The notes below the pieces were generated by a model. It saw only the letters and a program-made list of their open reading frames with translations. It did no database searches and was not told the DNA's origin. 64,000 bases of DNA, taken from Streptomyces anulatus (GTDB lineage Bacteria; Actinomycetota; Actinomycetes; Streptomycetales; Streptomycetaceae). Below are positions 34,867 to 43,006 of this stretch, piece by piece (the stretch's first letter is position 1; the number at the start of each line of letters is the position of its first letter). A program made the translations under genes and the position numbers. The stretch covers positions 992,001 to 1,056,000 of the forward strand of contig NZ_BMVK01000001.1 of the NCBI RefSeq assembly GCF_014650675.1, written 5' to 3'.

Positions 34867-35775
34867 TCAGCTGAACGATCTGGCCACGTCGGTGAGTGCC
34901 GTGAGGACCCGGGCCACCGCCGGTCCGCTCGAAGCCCCGTGCCGGACCGCCGCCACCACATGGCGGCGCGGCCGGTCCGCCTCCAGCACCCGCATCACCA
35001 CGCCCTCGCGGGGCTCCCGGGCGGCCATCCTGGGGACCAGTGCGACGCCCATGCCCGCCTCGACCAGGGCGAGGATCGCGGTCCACCCGGCGGCGCTGTG
35101 GGCCTGCTCGGGGACGAAACCCGCCGCCTCGCAGGCGGCGGTGGTGATCTCGGACCAGGGTCCCGAGCCGCCGAAGATCCAGCGGTCGGCGGCCAGGTCG
35201 GCGAGTCGCAGCGCGGGTGCGCCGGCCAGCGGATGGCCGGCGGGGAGCGCCACGTCCAGCGGGTCGGCGAGCAGCGGGAAGAGGCTGAAGCGGGGGTCTC
35301 GGGCGGTGGGCGCGTGGGCGGCCAGCGACAGGGCCAGGTCCACCTCGCCCGCGGTGAGGAGCTCGTAGGCCTGGGCGGCCTCGGCCTCCCGTACGCGTAC
35401 GTCGGGCCCCGGGCGGTCCTCGGCGCGCAGCAGCCGGACGGCGGGGACGACGAGGGCGGGCACGGCGGTGGAGAAGGCGCCGACCCTGACCTCGCCCGCC
35501 TCGCCGCGCAGATAGCCGGTCAGTTCGGCCTCCGCCCGCTCCAGTTGGGCGAAGACCGCCTCGGCGTGGCGCAGGACGAGGTGGGCGGCGTCGGTGAGGC
35601 GGACCCGGCGGCCCTGGGCCTCCAGGAGGTCGACCCCGAGCTGCTTGGCCAGGTTGGTGAGCTGTTGGGAGACGGCGGAGGGGGTCATCCGGAGCGCCTC
35701 GGCGGTCGCCGTCACGGTGCCCCGGTCACGCAGGGTGCGCAGGATGCGGAGCTTCTTGACGTCCCACTCGGTCAT
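34867..35775 (-). CDS. LysR-family transcriptional regulator
   Basis: A 302-residue LysR protein. The N-terminal HTH is KLRILRTLRDRGTVTATAEALRMTPSAVSQQLTNL (about residues 8-42), followed by the coil and a substrate-binding domain with VRVGAFSTAVPALVVPAV opening it. It is transcribed in the same direction as, and 65 bp before, allantoicase, an unusual arrangement for LysR; it may activate or be co-transcribed with alc. The gap contains short CGAAAG/CTTTCG-like repeats. Confidence 0.92.
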   Translation of the reverse strand: MTEWDVKKLRILRTLRDRGTVTATAEALRMTPSAVSQQLTNLAKQLGVDLLEAQGRRVRLTDAAHLVLRHAEAVFAQLERAEAELTGYLRGEAGEVRVGAFSTAVPALVVPAVRLLRAEDRPGPDVRVREAEAAQAYELLTAGEVDLALSLAAHAPTARDPRFSLFPLLADPLDVALPAGHPLAGAPALRLADLAADRWIFGGSGPWSEITTAACEAAGFVPEQAHSAAGWTAILALVEAGMGVALVPRMAAREPREGVVMRVLEADRPRRHVVAAVRHGASSGPAVARVLTALTDVARSFS

Positions 35776-35875
35776 GGGCGCAACCTACCGGCCCGACGCG
35801 GCCCGGACGCACGGATGCGCCGCGCGGTGGTTCCCACCGGCGGCGCACCGTTCGCGCATGTCGTACGTGTGCGGG

Positions 35876-36106
35876 TCAGACCTGCTTCTTGGACTTGTCC
35901 AGGACCATGACCAGGCCCGTGATCACCACGAACAGGGCGATGGGCGCGACGACGTAGAGACCGATGGTCTCGATCGCGCTCAGGCGCGGAGCGGGGTCGT
36001 CACCGTCGTCGGGCGTGAGCGCGAGCGCCGGGCTCGACATGAGCAGCATCATCAGCGTCGTCCCGGCCGCAACGACGCCGGCGCGCATAGCGTTCTTCTT
36101 GTCCAC
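35876..36106 (-). CDS. small exported membrane protein, 76 aa
   Basis: A 76-residue protein with an N-terminal signal (GVVAAGTTLMMLLMSSPALA), a short acidic extracytoplasmic segment (LTPDDGDDPAPRLS) and one C-terminal helix (IGLYVVAPIALFVVITGLVMVL) ending DKSKKQV. This single-pass layout is typical of small Streptomyces conserved proteins of unknown role. The start is GTG 36106 or ATG 36088. It begins 20 bp after malQ on the same strand and is likely co-transcribed. Confidence 0.65.
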   Translation of the reverse strand: MDKKNAMRAGVVAAGTTLMMLLMSSPALALTPDDGDDPAPRLSAIETIGLYVVAPIALFVVITGLVMVLDKSKKQV

Positions 36107-36126
36107 GGTGCCAACGTAGCGAACGC

Positions 36127-38472
36127 CTAGGGACGGCGCTCGCCCGGGGGTGCCGTATGAGGCTTTCGGGGCCGCAGGACGTCCATCAGCGCGTGCAGCC
36201 GGGGGGAGGCGGTGATCTCCTCCAGGGTGACCGGATGCCCCTCGGCGTCGGCGATCGGGAGACGCCAGTTGGGGTACTGGTCCCAGGTGCCGGGGAGGTT
36301 CTGCGGGCGGCGGTCGCCCACGGTGTCGGGGAGCCAGACGCCGGTCATCCGGGCGGGGGTGCGCAGCAGGAAGCGGTGGACGGCCCGGACGGCGGCCTCC
36401 TCGTCGCCGTCGCCCTCGGGGAGCATCCGCAGCCGGGCCAGGAGGGCCAGCCACTCGGCGGTGTCGGTGGCGTCCTCGGTCAGCTCCTCCTCCAGGGAGC
36501 GGGTGAGCAGGCCGAGGCGGTGGCGCAGCGTCACATGGTCGCCGGTCAGCCGGGCTGCGGTGGAGGGCAGATCGTGGGTGGTGGCGGTGGCCAGGCAGTC
36601 CCGGCGCCATTTCTCCGGGGCGAGCGGCCGTCCGTCGCCGTCCCAGTCGCGCTCGAACCAGAGCACCGAGGTGCCGAGCACGCCGCGCCGGGCGAGCGCC
36701 TCGCGGACCCCGGGCTCGACGGTGCCGAGGTCCTCGCCGACGACGACGGTGCCGGCCCGGTGGGCCTCCAGGACGAGGACGGCGAGCATCGCCTCGGCGT
36801 CCTGGGCGACGTACGTGCCGTCGGTGGGCGGGCGCCCCTCGGGAACCCACCAGAGCCGGAACAGGCCCATGACGTGGTCGATGCGCAGGGCCCCGGCGTG
36901 GGCCAGCAGGCCGCGCAGCAGGCCCCGGTAGGCGGCGTAGCCGGTGGCGGCGAGGACGTCGGGGCGCCAGGGCGGCAGACCCCAGTCCTGGCCGCGCGCG
37001 TTGAAGGCGTCGGGGGGCGCGCCGACGGACATGCCGTGGGCGAAGGCCTCCTGCTGGGCCCAGGTGTCGGCACCGGCCGGGTGCACGCCGACGGCGAGGT
37101 CGTGGACGATCCCGACGCTCATCCCGGCGTCCTCGGCGGCCCGCTGGGCGGCGGCGAGCTGGGTGGCGGTCAGCCAGGCGAGGCGGCAGTGGAAGTCGAC
37201 CCGGTCCAGCAGCTCGGTCCGGGCGCGGGCGGTTCCCGGGGAGCGTGGGTCGCGCAGGGCCTCGGGCCAGGCGTGCCAGTCGGGGCCGTGCACCTCGGCG
37301 AGCGCGCACCACAGGGCGTGGTCCTCCAGCGCCTGCCCCTGCTCGGCCAGGAAGTCGCAGTAGGCGGCGCGGCGGCCGGGGGTGAGCGGCACCTCGACGA
37401 CCAGCTCCAGGGCCTGGCGCTTCAGCTCCCAGACGGCGTCCCGGTCGATCAGCGCGCCCTTGTTCAGCACGGCCTCGCTGAGCGCGGCGGCGTCCTGCCG
37501 GAGGTCGTCCAGGGCGGCCCGGTCGCGGACGTGGCCGTATTCGGGGATCGACTCGATGCGCAGGTGCACCGGGTCGGGGAAACGGCGCGAGGAGGGGCGG
37601 TACGGGGACGGGTCGGTGGGGTGCCCGGGAACGGCCGCGTGCAGGGGGTTGACCTGGACGAACCCGGAGCCAATGGTCCGCCCGGACCAGGCGGCGAGGT
37701 CCGCCAGGTCACCGAGGTCGCCCATGCCCCAGGAGCGGGCGGAGAGCAGGGAGTAGAGCTGGACCAGGAAGCCGTGGGAGCGCCCGGGCGGCTGCGGGAG
37801 GCGGGCCGGGGCGACGACGAGGGTGGCCGTGGCGCGGCGGTGGTCCGGCGTACGGACGTGGACGCGGTGGACGCCGGGAGCCGGCGGGATCCACCAGGCG
37901 GGGACGGCCGCCGGAGCGCCGGGCTCCCCGTCGGCGCGCTGCGGGTGCGGGGCGGAGGCGGGCGCGAAGGCGGTGGCCGCGCCCGCCGGGGGCGTCACGG
38001 GCGGGGCGGAGACCGTGGCGGCGCCTCCCGGAGGCATCGCGAGCGGCGCGGAGGCCCCGACGGCGTCGCCCGGAGCCGGCACGGGCGCGGCGGAGGCACC
38101 CGGAGACGACACGGGCGGGGCAGGGGCCGCCGCCCGTGCCCGCATGCTCAGCGGGGCGGGCGGACGGCCCGCGGGGCGTCCCGGGGTCTCGGGCGGCTCC
38201 GGCTCGACCGTGACGGTCGAGCCGGGGGGCAGCCCGGACAGGGCGGGCGGCAGGGGCTCACCGGCCCAGACCACCACGGTCGGCGGCAGCAGGCGCGAGC
38301 GGGACTCCGCGGCGACGAGGCACTTCCGTACGTCCGCCGGAGTGCCGGCGTCGACGCCCAGCGCGGCGAGCACGGCGATGACCGTGTCGTCGGGGACGGA
38401 CACCGTGACATCCGGCGACGGGGAGTAGGAGGTGGCGACACCGTGCAGTGCGGCGAGCCGGGACAAGCCCAT
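36127..38472 (-). CDS. malQ: 4-alpha-glucanotransferase (amylomaltase)
   Basis: A 781-residue GH77 enzyme that disproportionates maltodextrins, part of glycogen and maltose metabolism. The catalytic barrel starts near residue 215 (FLVQLYSLLSARSWGMGDLGDL). The nucleophile Asp is in ALRIDHVMGLFRLWWVPEG, the acid/base Glu in VVGEDLGTVEPGV, and the stabilising Asp in TTHDLPS. The N-terminal domain is interrupted by a 100-residue Pro/Ala/Gly-rich stretch (residues 92-191) absent from typical MalQ. The ATG directly abuts the TGA of the repeat ORF upstream, implying translational coupling. Confidence 0.94.
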   Translation of the reverse strand: MGLSRLAALHGVATSYSPSPDVTVSVPDDTVIAVLAALGVDAGTPADVRKCLVAAESRSRLLPPTVVVWAGEPLPPALSGLPPGSTVTVEPEPPETPGRPAGRPPAPLSMRARAAAPAPPVSSPGASAAPVPAPGDAVGASAPLAMPPGGAATVSAPPVTPPAGAATAFAPASAPHPQRADGEPGAPAAVPAWWIPPAPGVHRVHVRTPDHRRATATLVVAPARLPQPPGRSHGFLVQLYSLLSARSWGMGDLGDLADLAAWSGRTIGSGFVQVNPLHAAVPGHPTDPSPYRPSSRRFPDPVHLRIESIPEYGHVRDRAALDDLRQDAAALSEAVLNKGALIDRDAVWELKRQALELVVEVPLTPGRRAAYCDFLAEQGQALEDHALWCALAEVHGPDWHAWPEALRDPRSPGTARARTELLDRVDFHCRLAWLTATQLAAAQRAAEDAGMSVGIVHDLAVGVHPAGADTWAQQEAFAHGMSVGAPPDAFNARGQDWGLPPWRPDVLAATGYAAYRGLLRGLLAHAGALRIDHVMGLFRLWWVPEGRPPTDGTYVAQDAEAMLAVLVLEAHRAGTVVVGEDLGTVEPGVREALARRGVLGTSVLWFERDWDGDGRPLAPEKWRRDCLATATTHDLPSTAARLTGDHVTLRHRLGLLTRSLEEELTEDATDTAEWLALLARLRMLPEGDGDEEAAVRAVHRFLLRTPARMTGVWLPDTVGDRRPQNLPGTWDQYPNWRLPIADAEGHPVTLEEITASPRLHALMDVLRPRKPHTAPPGERRP

Positions 38473-38784
38473 TCAGACTCCTGGGAACTCCATGCCCCCT
38501 GCGGTGCCGGGTGCGGTCGGCTCGCTGGTCAGAGGGGCGACGGCGGCGAGCGGAGGCTCGCTCGTGAGAGGGGTGGCATCGGCGAGCGGAGGCTCGCTGG
38601 TCAGCGGCGCGGAATCGGCGAACGAGGATTCGCCGAGCAGCAGGGAGACATCGGCGAGGGGCGGCCCACTGATCAGGTGGGCGACGTCGGCAAGGGGAAG
38701 TTCGCTGGTCAGCGGCCCGGATTCGGGCTGCGTGGGTACCTGTTTGGAGAGGGCGGAGAGCAGGAGCTGCGCGGCAGCGGGCAT
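38473..38784 (-). CDS. 12-residue-repeat leader protein coupled to malQ
   Basis: A 103-residue ORF that I do not recognise. After an N-terminal helix (MPAAAQLLLSALSKQ) it consists of six copies of a 12-residue unit, consensus PLTSEPPLADVA. An AGGAGG at 38790-38795, 5 bases before the ATG, gives strong support for translation. Its TGA is immediately followed by the malQ ATG, so ribosomes finishing here could re-initiate on malQ. The DNA is a 36-bp minisatellite in which several units fold into hairpins. It could be a structural leader, a coupling device or a genuine small protein. Confidence 0.6.
   Translation of the reverse strand: MPAAAQLLLSALSKQVPTQPESGPLTSELPLADVAHLISGPPLADVSLLLGESSFADSAPLTSEPPLADATPLTSEPPLAAVAPLTSEPTAPGTAGGMEFPGV
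38519..38734. repeat. 36-bp tandem repeat, six units, upstream of malQ
   Basis: Units begin at 38519, 38555, 38591, 38627, 38663 and 38699. The first three share GGCTCGCT-GTCAG starts; the last three are diverged. Unit junctions form hairpins: GCGAGC/GCTCGC at units 1-2 and 2-3, and the compensated GGCGAA/TTCGCC at units 3-4. Confidence 0.85.
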
Positions 38785-39138
38785 GGTGGCCTCCTGGCCA
38801 TGGAGAACAGGACACAGCAGACCTACCCAGGCCTCGCCGTGGCAGACGTGGACGTGACGCAGGCGTTATGACAACGAGCCCAACGTGCTCTGGGTCACAT
38901 TCCGTTCCCTCGGATGGCAAGTATGGGCCGTTTTCAGCCATTCCCGCCCGCCACACCAGCCCCACAGGGCTCGAAGGCGTCGCTATTCCCGGCAAATACG
39001 GCAGAACGGCCATGCGCATTGACACCCTCGCGCCCGGGTGGTGGGCTCGGAGCCCGCCGGGGTCCACCGCCTGCGGTCCGAGGCGGTCGGCACGGCGGTC
39101 CATCGCCGGCAGTTGGTACGTACGAAGGGGAGCGCGAC
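38785..39138. other. 354-bp divergent intergenic region, malQ leader / GH84 gene
   Basis: The gap lies between two divergent genes and must carry both promoters. A consensus TTGACA sits at 39019-39024 on the plus strand, but the expected -10 is poor. A GGGCTC-GG-AGCCC hairpin lies at 39043-39055. I see no ORF or RNA gene. Confidence 0.5.
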
Positions 39139-42129
39139 GTGCGGATCGGGCGCAGAAGGCAGGCGACGGCCGTGGCCGCCGCCGTGATCGGCGGACTCCT
39201 CGGATCCGTCTCCGTCGCTCCGGCCGCGACGGCCGCTCCCGCCGATCCCGGCAGGCCCGTCGCCGGTGCCGCCGACCGCGCCGACAGTGCGCGGACACCG
39301 TCCGTATGGCCCCGTCCGCAGAGCATGAAGGCCACCGGGCCCGCCGTGCCGCTGGGCTCCGAGGCCACGATCGTCGCCGCGCCGGACGCCGATCCGTACG
39401 CCGTCGAGCAGACGCGCTCACTGCTGCGCGGGGCGGGCGTCCGGACCCTGCACGAGAGCCTGCCGGGCGGCGGTCCCGTGGTCCGTGTCGGCGGCAGCGG
39501 AGCCGGCGACGCGCTGCGGGCGCTGCGCGCTCCCGACCGGGCCGATCTGCCCTCGGGCGGCTACCGGATCGCGGTCGGCCAGGTCGCCGGACGCGCCACC
39601 GTCGCACTGGACGGGCTCGGCGCGGACGGCCTCTTCCACGCCGTCCAGACCCTGCGCCAGCTGGTCGTCGACGGCTCGGTGGCCGGCGTGACGGTACGGG
39701 ACTGGCCGGGAACCGGCGTACGCGGCATGGCCGAGGGGTTCTACGGAGAGCCTTGGACGCGCGAGGAGCGGCTCTCCCAGATCTCCTTCATGGGCCGCAC
39801 CAAGCAGAACCGCTATCTCTACGCGGCGGGCGACGACCCCTACCGGCTGGCGCGCTGGCGCGAGCCGTATCCGGCCGACAAGCGGGCCGACTTCCGCGCG
39901 CTGGCCGAACGGGCGCGCGCCGAGCACGTCACGCTCGGCTGGGCGGTCTCTCCCGGTCAGGCGATGTGCATGGCCTCGGACCAGGACGTCCGGGCGCTGA
40001 CGAAGAAGATCGACGCCATGTGGGCGCTGGGCATCCGGGTCTTCCAGCTCCAGTTCCAGGACGTCAGCTACAGCGAGTGGCACTGCGACCTGGACGCGGA
40101 GACCTTCGGCAGCGGTCCGAAGGCGGCGGCCCGCGCGCAGGCCCGGGTCGCGGGCGCCCTCGCCCGGCATCTGGAGGAACGGCACCCGGACGCGGCCCCG
40201 CTGTCGGTGCTGCCGACGGAGTTCTACCAGGACGGGGCCACCGACTACCGCACCGCGCTGGCGGCCGAGCTGGACGACCGGGTGCAGGTGGCCTGGACCG
40301 GTGTCGGGGTGGTGCCGAAGAAGATCACCGGTGGTGAACTGGCCGGGGCCCGCGCCGCGTTCCGCCACCCGCTGGTGACGATGGACAACTACCCGGTCAA
40401 CGACTACGCCCAGGACCGCATCTTCCTCGGCCCGTACACCGGCCGGGACCCGGCGGTGGCGAGCGGTTCGGCGGCGCTGCTGGCCAATGCGATGGAGCAG
40501 GCGTCCGCCTCGCGGATCCCGCTGTTCACCGCCGCCGACTTCGCCTGGAACCCGAAGGGGTACCGCCCGGACGAGTCGTGGCGGGCCGCCGTCGAGGATC
40601 TGGCGGGCGGGGACGCGGGAGCCCGGGACGCACTGCTGGCGCTGGCCGGGAACAGTGCGGGCTCGGTGCTCGGCGCGGAGGAGTCCGCCTACCTCCAGCC
40701 CCTGTTCGACGCGTTCTGGAACTCCCGCGCGGACGCCTCCCGCCGCGACCGGGCGGCGGCCGAGCTGCGTGCGGCCTTCTCCGTGATGCGAGGGGCCCCG
40801 GAGCGGCTGAAGACCCCCGCCGACGGCCGGCTGACCGAAGAGGTGCGCCCCTGGACGGAGCAGCTGGCCCGCTACGGCCGGGCCGGTGAGCTCGCGGTGG
40901 ACCTGCTCCAGGCCCAGGCCGCCGGTGACGGCGCCGCCGCCTGGCGCGTTCAACTGGCCCTGGAGCCGCTGCGCGAGGAGATCGGGGCGAGCCGGGCCAC
41001 GGTCGGCAAGGGCGTGCTGGACCCGTTCCTGGACAGGGCGGCGAAGGTGTCCGCCGGGTGGAACGGCACCGACCGCGCCTCGGGCCGGGTCACGAAGGAC
41101 GCGCACAGCTATACGGTCCGGCTGGCCGGGCCCCGCCCGGTGGAGGCCGTCACGGCGCTCGCCGAGCCCGGAGCCGCCCTCACCGACGCGGTCGTGGAGG
41201 CGCACGTGCCCGGTGAGGGGTGGCGGGCCCTCGGGCGGCTCTCGCCGAGCGGCTGGACCCAGACCGCCGCGAAGGGGCTGCGCGCGGACGCCGTACGGGT
41301 CACGGTGCCGGAGGCCGCCCGGACCGCCCCGCCCTCCTACCTCAGCCCCACCCTGCCCCCCTCCCCCGCCGTTGTGGCGGGGGCCCCGCAGGTGCGCGCC
41401 CTGGTGCCGTGGTTCGGCGACGAGCCCGCCGCCACGCTCGACCTGACTCACGGGGAGACGGACGCGGAGATCGGCGGCGAGTCCCAGCGGGTCGCGGCAC
41501 GGCTGGCCGGGCGCCGTCCGGTCGAGGTGAAGGGCAAGCTCACCGCGAAGGCCCCCGAGGGCATCGAGGTGCGGGTCCCGAAGCAGACGACCGTGCCGCG
41601 CGGTTCGCGCACCGATGTGCCCGTGGACATCACCGTTCCGGCGGACACCCCGGCCGGGGAGTACGAGGTTCCGCTGACCTTCGGCGGCCAGGAGTCCACG
41701 CTGACCGTGCGGGCCTTCCCGCGTACGGGCGGCCCGGATCTGGCGCGTACGGCGAAGGCCTCGTCGTCCGGCGACGAGACCCCCGACTTCCCCGCGTCTG
41801 CGGCCTCCGACGGCGATCCGGAGACCCGGTGGTCCTCGCCGGTGGAGGACGGGGCCTGGTGGGGGACCGAGCTGCCGAAGCCGGTGCGCCTGGGCCAGGT
41901 GGTGCTGAACTGGCAGGACGCGTACGCCTCCCGCTACCGCATACAGGTCTCCGCCGACGGCCGTGTCTGGCGTACCGCCGCGACGGTGTCGGAGGGCCGG
42001 GGCGGAAGCGAGTCGGTCCGGATGGACGCGAAGGACACCCGGTTCATCCGGGTGCAGGGCGAGCGCCGGGCGACGGAGTACGGCTACTCGCTCTGGTCGG
42101 TGGAGGCGTACGCGGTCGCGGACGACTGA
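39139..42129 (+). CDS. secreted GH84-like beta-N-acetylglucosaminidase with atypical QD site
   Basis: A 996-residue exported protein with a signal peptide (VAAAVIGGLLGSVSVAPAATAA), an N-terminal GH20b-type domain (about 45-185), a GH84 NAGidase barrel opening GVRGMAEGFYGEPWTREERL (about 190-500), a helical domain, a beta region and a C-terminal discoidin/CBM32 domain (about 870-996, DLARTAKASSSGDETPDF). Bacterial GH84 enzymes remove GlcNAc from glycans. The catalytic Asp-Asp pair is Gln307-Asp308 here (QLQFQDVS), so the acetamido-polarising Asp is replaced. GTG 39139 follows GGAG at 39129-39132. Chitin, hyaluronan or mucin-like glycans are possible substrates. Confidence 0.85.
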   Translation: MRIGRRRQATAVAAAVIGGLLGSVSVAPAATAAPADPGRPVAGAADRADSARTPSVWPRPQSMKATGPAVPLGSEATIVAAPDADPYAVEQTRSLLRGAGVRTLHESLPGGGPVVRVGGSGAGDALRALRAPDRADLPSGGYRIAVGQVAGRATVALDGLGADGLFHAVQTLRQLVVDGSVAGVTVRDWPGTGVRGMAEGFYGEPWTREERLSQISFMGRTKQNRYLYAAGDDPYRLARWREPYPADKRADFRALAERARAEHVTLGWAVSPGQAMCMASDQDVRALTKKIDAMWALGIRVFQLQFQDVSYSEWHCDLDAETFGSGPKAAARAQARVAGALARHLEERHPDAAPLSVLPTEFYQDGATDYRTALAAELDDRVQVAWTGVGVVPKKITGGELAGARAAFRHPLVTMDNYPVNDYAQDRIFLGPYTGRDPAVASGSAALLANAMEQASASRIPLFTAADFAWNPKGYRPDESWRAAVEDLAGGDAGARDALLALAGNSAGSVLGAEESAYLQPLFDAFWNSRADASRRDRAAAELRAAFSVMRGAPERLKTPADGRLTEEVRPWTEQLARYGRAGELAVDLLQAQAAGDGAAAWRVQLALEPLREEIGASRATVGKGVLDPFLDRAAKVSAGWNGTDRASGRVTKDAHSYTVRLAGPRPVEAVTALAEPGAALTDAVVEAHVPGEGWRALGRLSPSGWTQTAAKGLRADAVRVTVPEAARTAPPSYLSPTLPPSPAVVAGAPQVRALVPWFGDEPAATLDLTHGETDAEIGGESQRVAARLAGRRPVEVKGKLTAKAPEGIEVRVPKQTTVPRGSRTDVPVDITVPADTPAGEYEVPLTFGGQESTLTVRAFPRTGGPDLARTAKASSSGDETPDFPASAASDGDPETRWSSPVEDGAWWGTELPKPVRLGQVVLNWQDAYASRYRIQVSADGRVWRTAATVSEGRGGSESVRMDAKDTRFIRVQGERRATEYGYSLWSVEAYAVADD

Positions 42130-42155
42130 GCCGTCCGACGCCCCGGAACCACGCC

Positions 42156-42692
42156 CTAGGCGGACACGCCGTCGATCCGGGCCATCACGTCGTCCGCGCC
42201 GAACGGTTGCAGATACGGCAGCCAGCGCGGGTCGCGGTGTCCGGTCCCGATGATCCGCCAGGCCAGGCCGGTCGGCGGGGCGGGCTGGTGGCGCAGCCGC
42301 CAGCCGAGCTCGGGCAGATGGCGGTCGGCCTTGACATGGTTGCAGCGGCGGCAGGCCGCCACCACGTTGTCCCAGGCGTGCTGTCCGCCGCGGCTGCGCG
42401 GGATGACGTGGTCGACGCTGGTCGCGGCGGCCCCGCAGTACATGCAGCGCCCGCCGTCGCGGGCGAACAGCGCCCGCCGCGTCAGCGGGACGGGGCCCCG
42501 GTAGGGGACGCGGACGAAGCGCTTGAGCCGGACCACACTGGGTGCGGGCACGGCGCGGGTGGCACTGTGCAGGAAGGCGCCGGACTCTTCAAGGCAGATG
42601 GCCTTGTTCTCCAGGACGAGGACGAGCGCGCGGCGGAGCGGTACGACGCCGAGCGGCTCGTACGACGCGTTGAGAACCAGGACGTGCGGCAC
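42156..42692 (-). CDS. HNH endonuclease family protein
   Basis: A 178-residue HNH protein. The zinc/HNH core is LFARDGGRCMYCGAAATSVDHVIPRSRGG followed by WDNVVAACRRCNHVKADR, with two CxxC pairs and the catalytic His in VDHVIP. The N-terminal VLVLNASYEPLGVVPLRRAL segment is the standard lead-in of this widespread actinobacterial group, whose biological role is unclear. The GTG at 42692 has AGGAGG about 9 bases upstream. It is divergent from the MscS gene. Confidence 0.9.
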   Translation of the reverse strand: MPHVLVLNASYEPLGVVPLRRALVLVLENKAICLEESGAFLHSATRAVPAPSVVRLKRFVRVPYRGPVPLTRRALFARDGGRCMYCGAAATSVDHVIPRSRGGQHAWDNVVAACRRCNHVKADRHLPELGWRLRHQPAPPTGLAWRIIGTGHRDPRWLPYLQPFGADDVMARIDGVSA

Positions 42693-42745
42693 GGTGGATG
42701 CCTCCTTGTACGCCGGCGGCGCGTGGCTCGCGCCGGGACGATCCG

Positions 42746-42773
42746 ATCTCAGTCTCTCCTCATGCCTGGTCAA
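42746..42773 (-). promoter_or_regulatory. promoter for the HNH gene
   Basis: Read on the minus strand, TTGACC (42773-42768), a 16-base spacer and TGAGAT (42751-42746) resemble a housekeeping promoter about 55 bases before the GTG. Confidence 0.45.
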
Positions 42774-42850
42774 AGCGCCACCACGTACGGGTAACGGGCC
42801 GGGAGGATTTTTCTCACTCCGGGCTCCGCACGCCGTCCGGCGGTGCCGAA

Positions 42851-42865
42851 CAGGTGTTTCACCTG
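42851..42865. promoter_or_regulatory. perfect 15-bp palindrome in divergent region
   Basis: CAGGTG and CACCTG flank TTT. It sits about midway between the HNH and MscS starts, where a dimeric regulator could act on either promoter. No regulator gene is adjacent. Confidence 0.45.
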
Positions 42866-43006
42866 GGCGGCCGTCCGCACTGTGCGATCGGCCACAGCGG
42901 AGGTGTTCCCGGTGAGACCCGTCTCTCCTCCCGCGACGGCAACGATCCACTCCCCCGGCTTCGTTAGTGTTGTTGACCAGCCGTCGTCCCCCTGGAGGTC
43001 CCTGTC

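Larger units (their letters stand above)
42693..43006. other. 314-bp divergent intergenic region, HNH / MscS
   Basis: It holds a likely minus-strand promoter at 42746-42773 and a perfect CAGGTG-TTT-CACCTG palindrome at 42851-42865. Nothing else can be supported. Confidence 0.55.

Noticed and set aside
38519..38734. CRISPR-like array upstream of malQ
   Set aside because: 36-bp units abut directly with no unique spacers and no cas genes are present; it is a tandem minisatellite.
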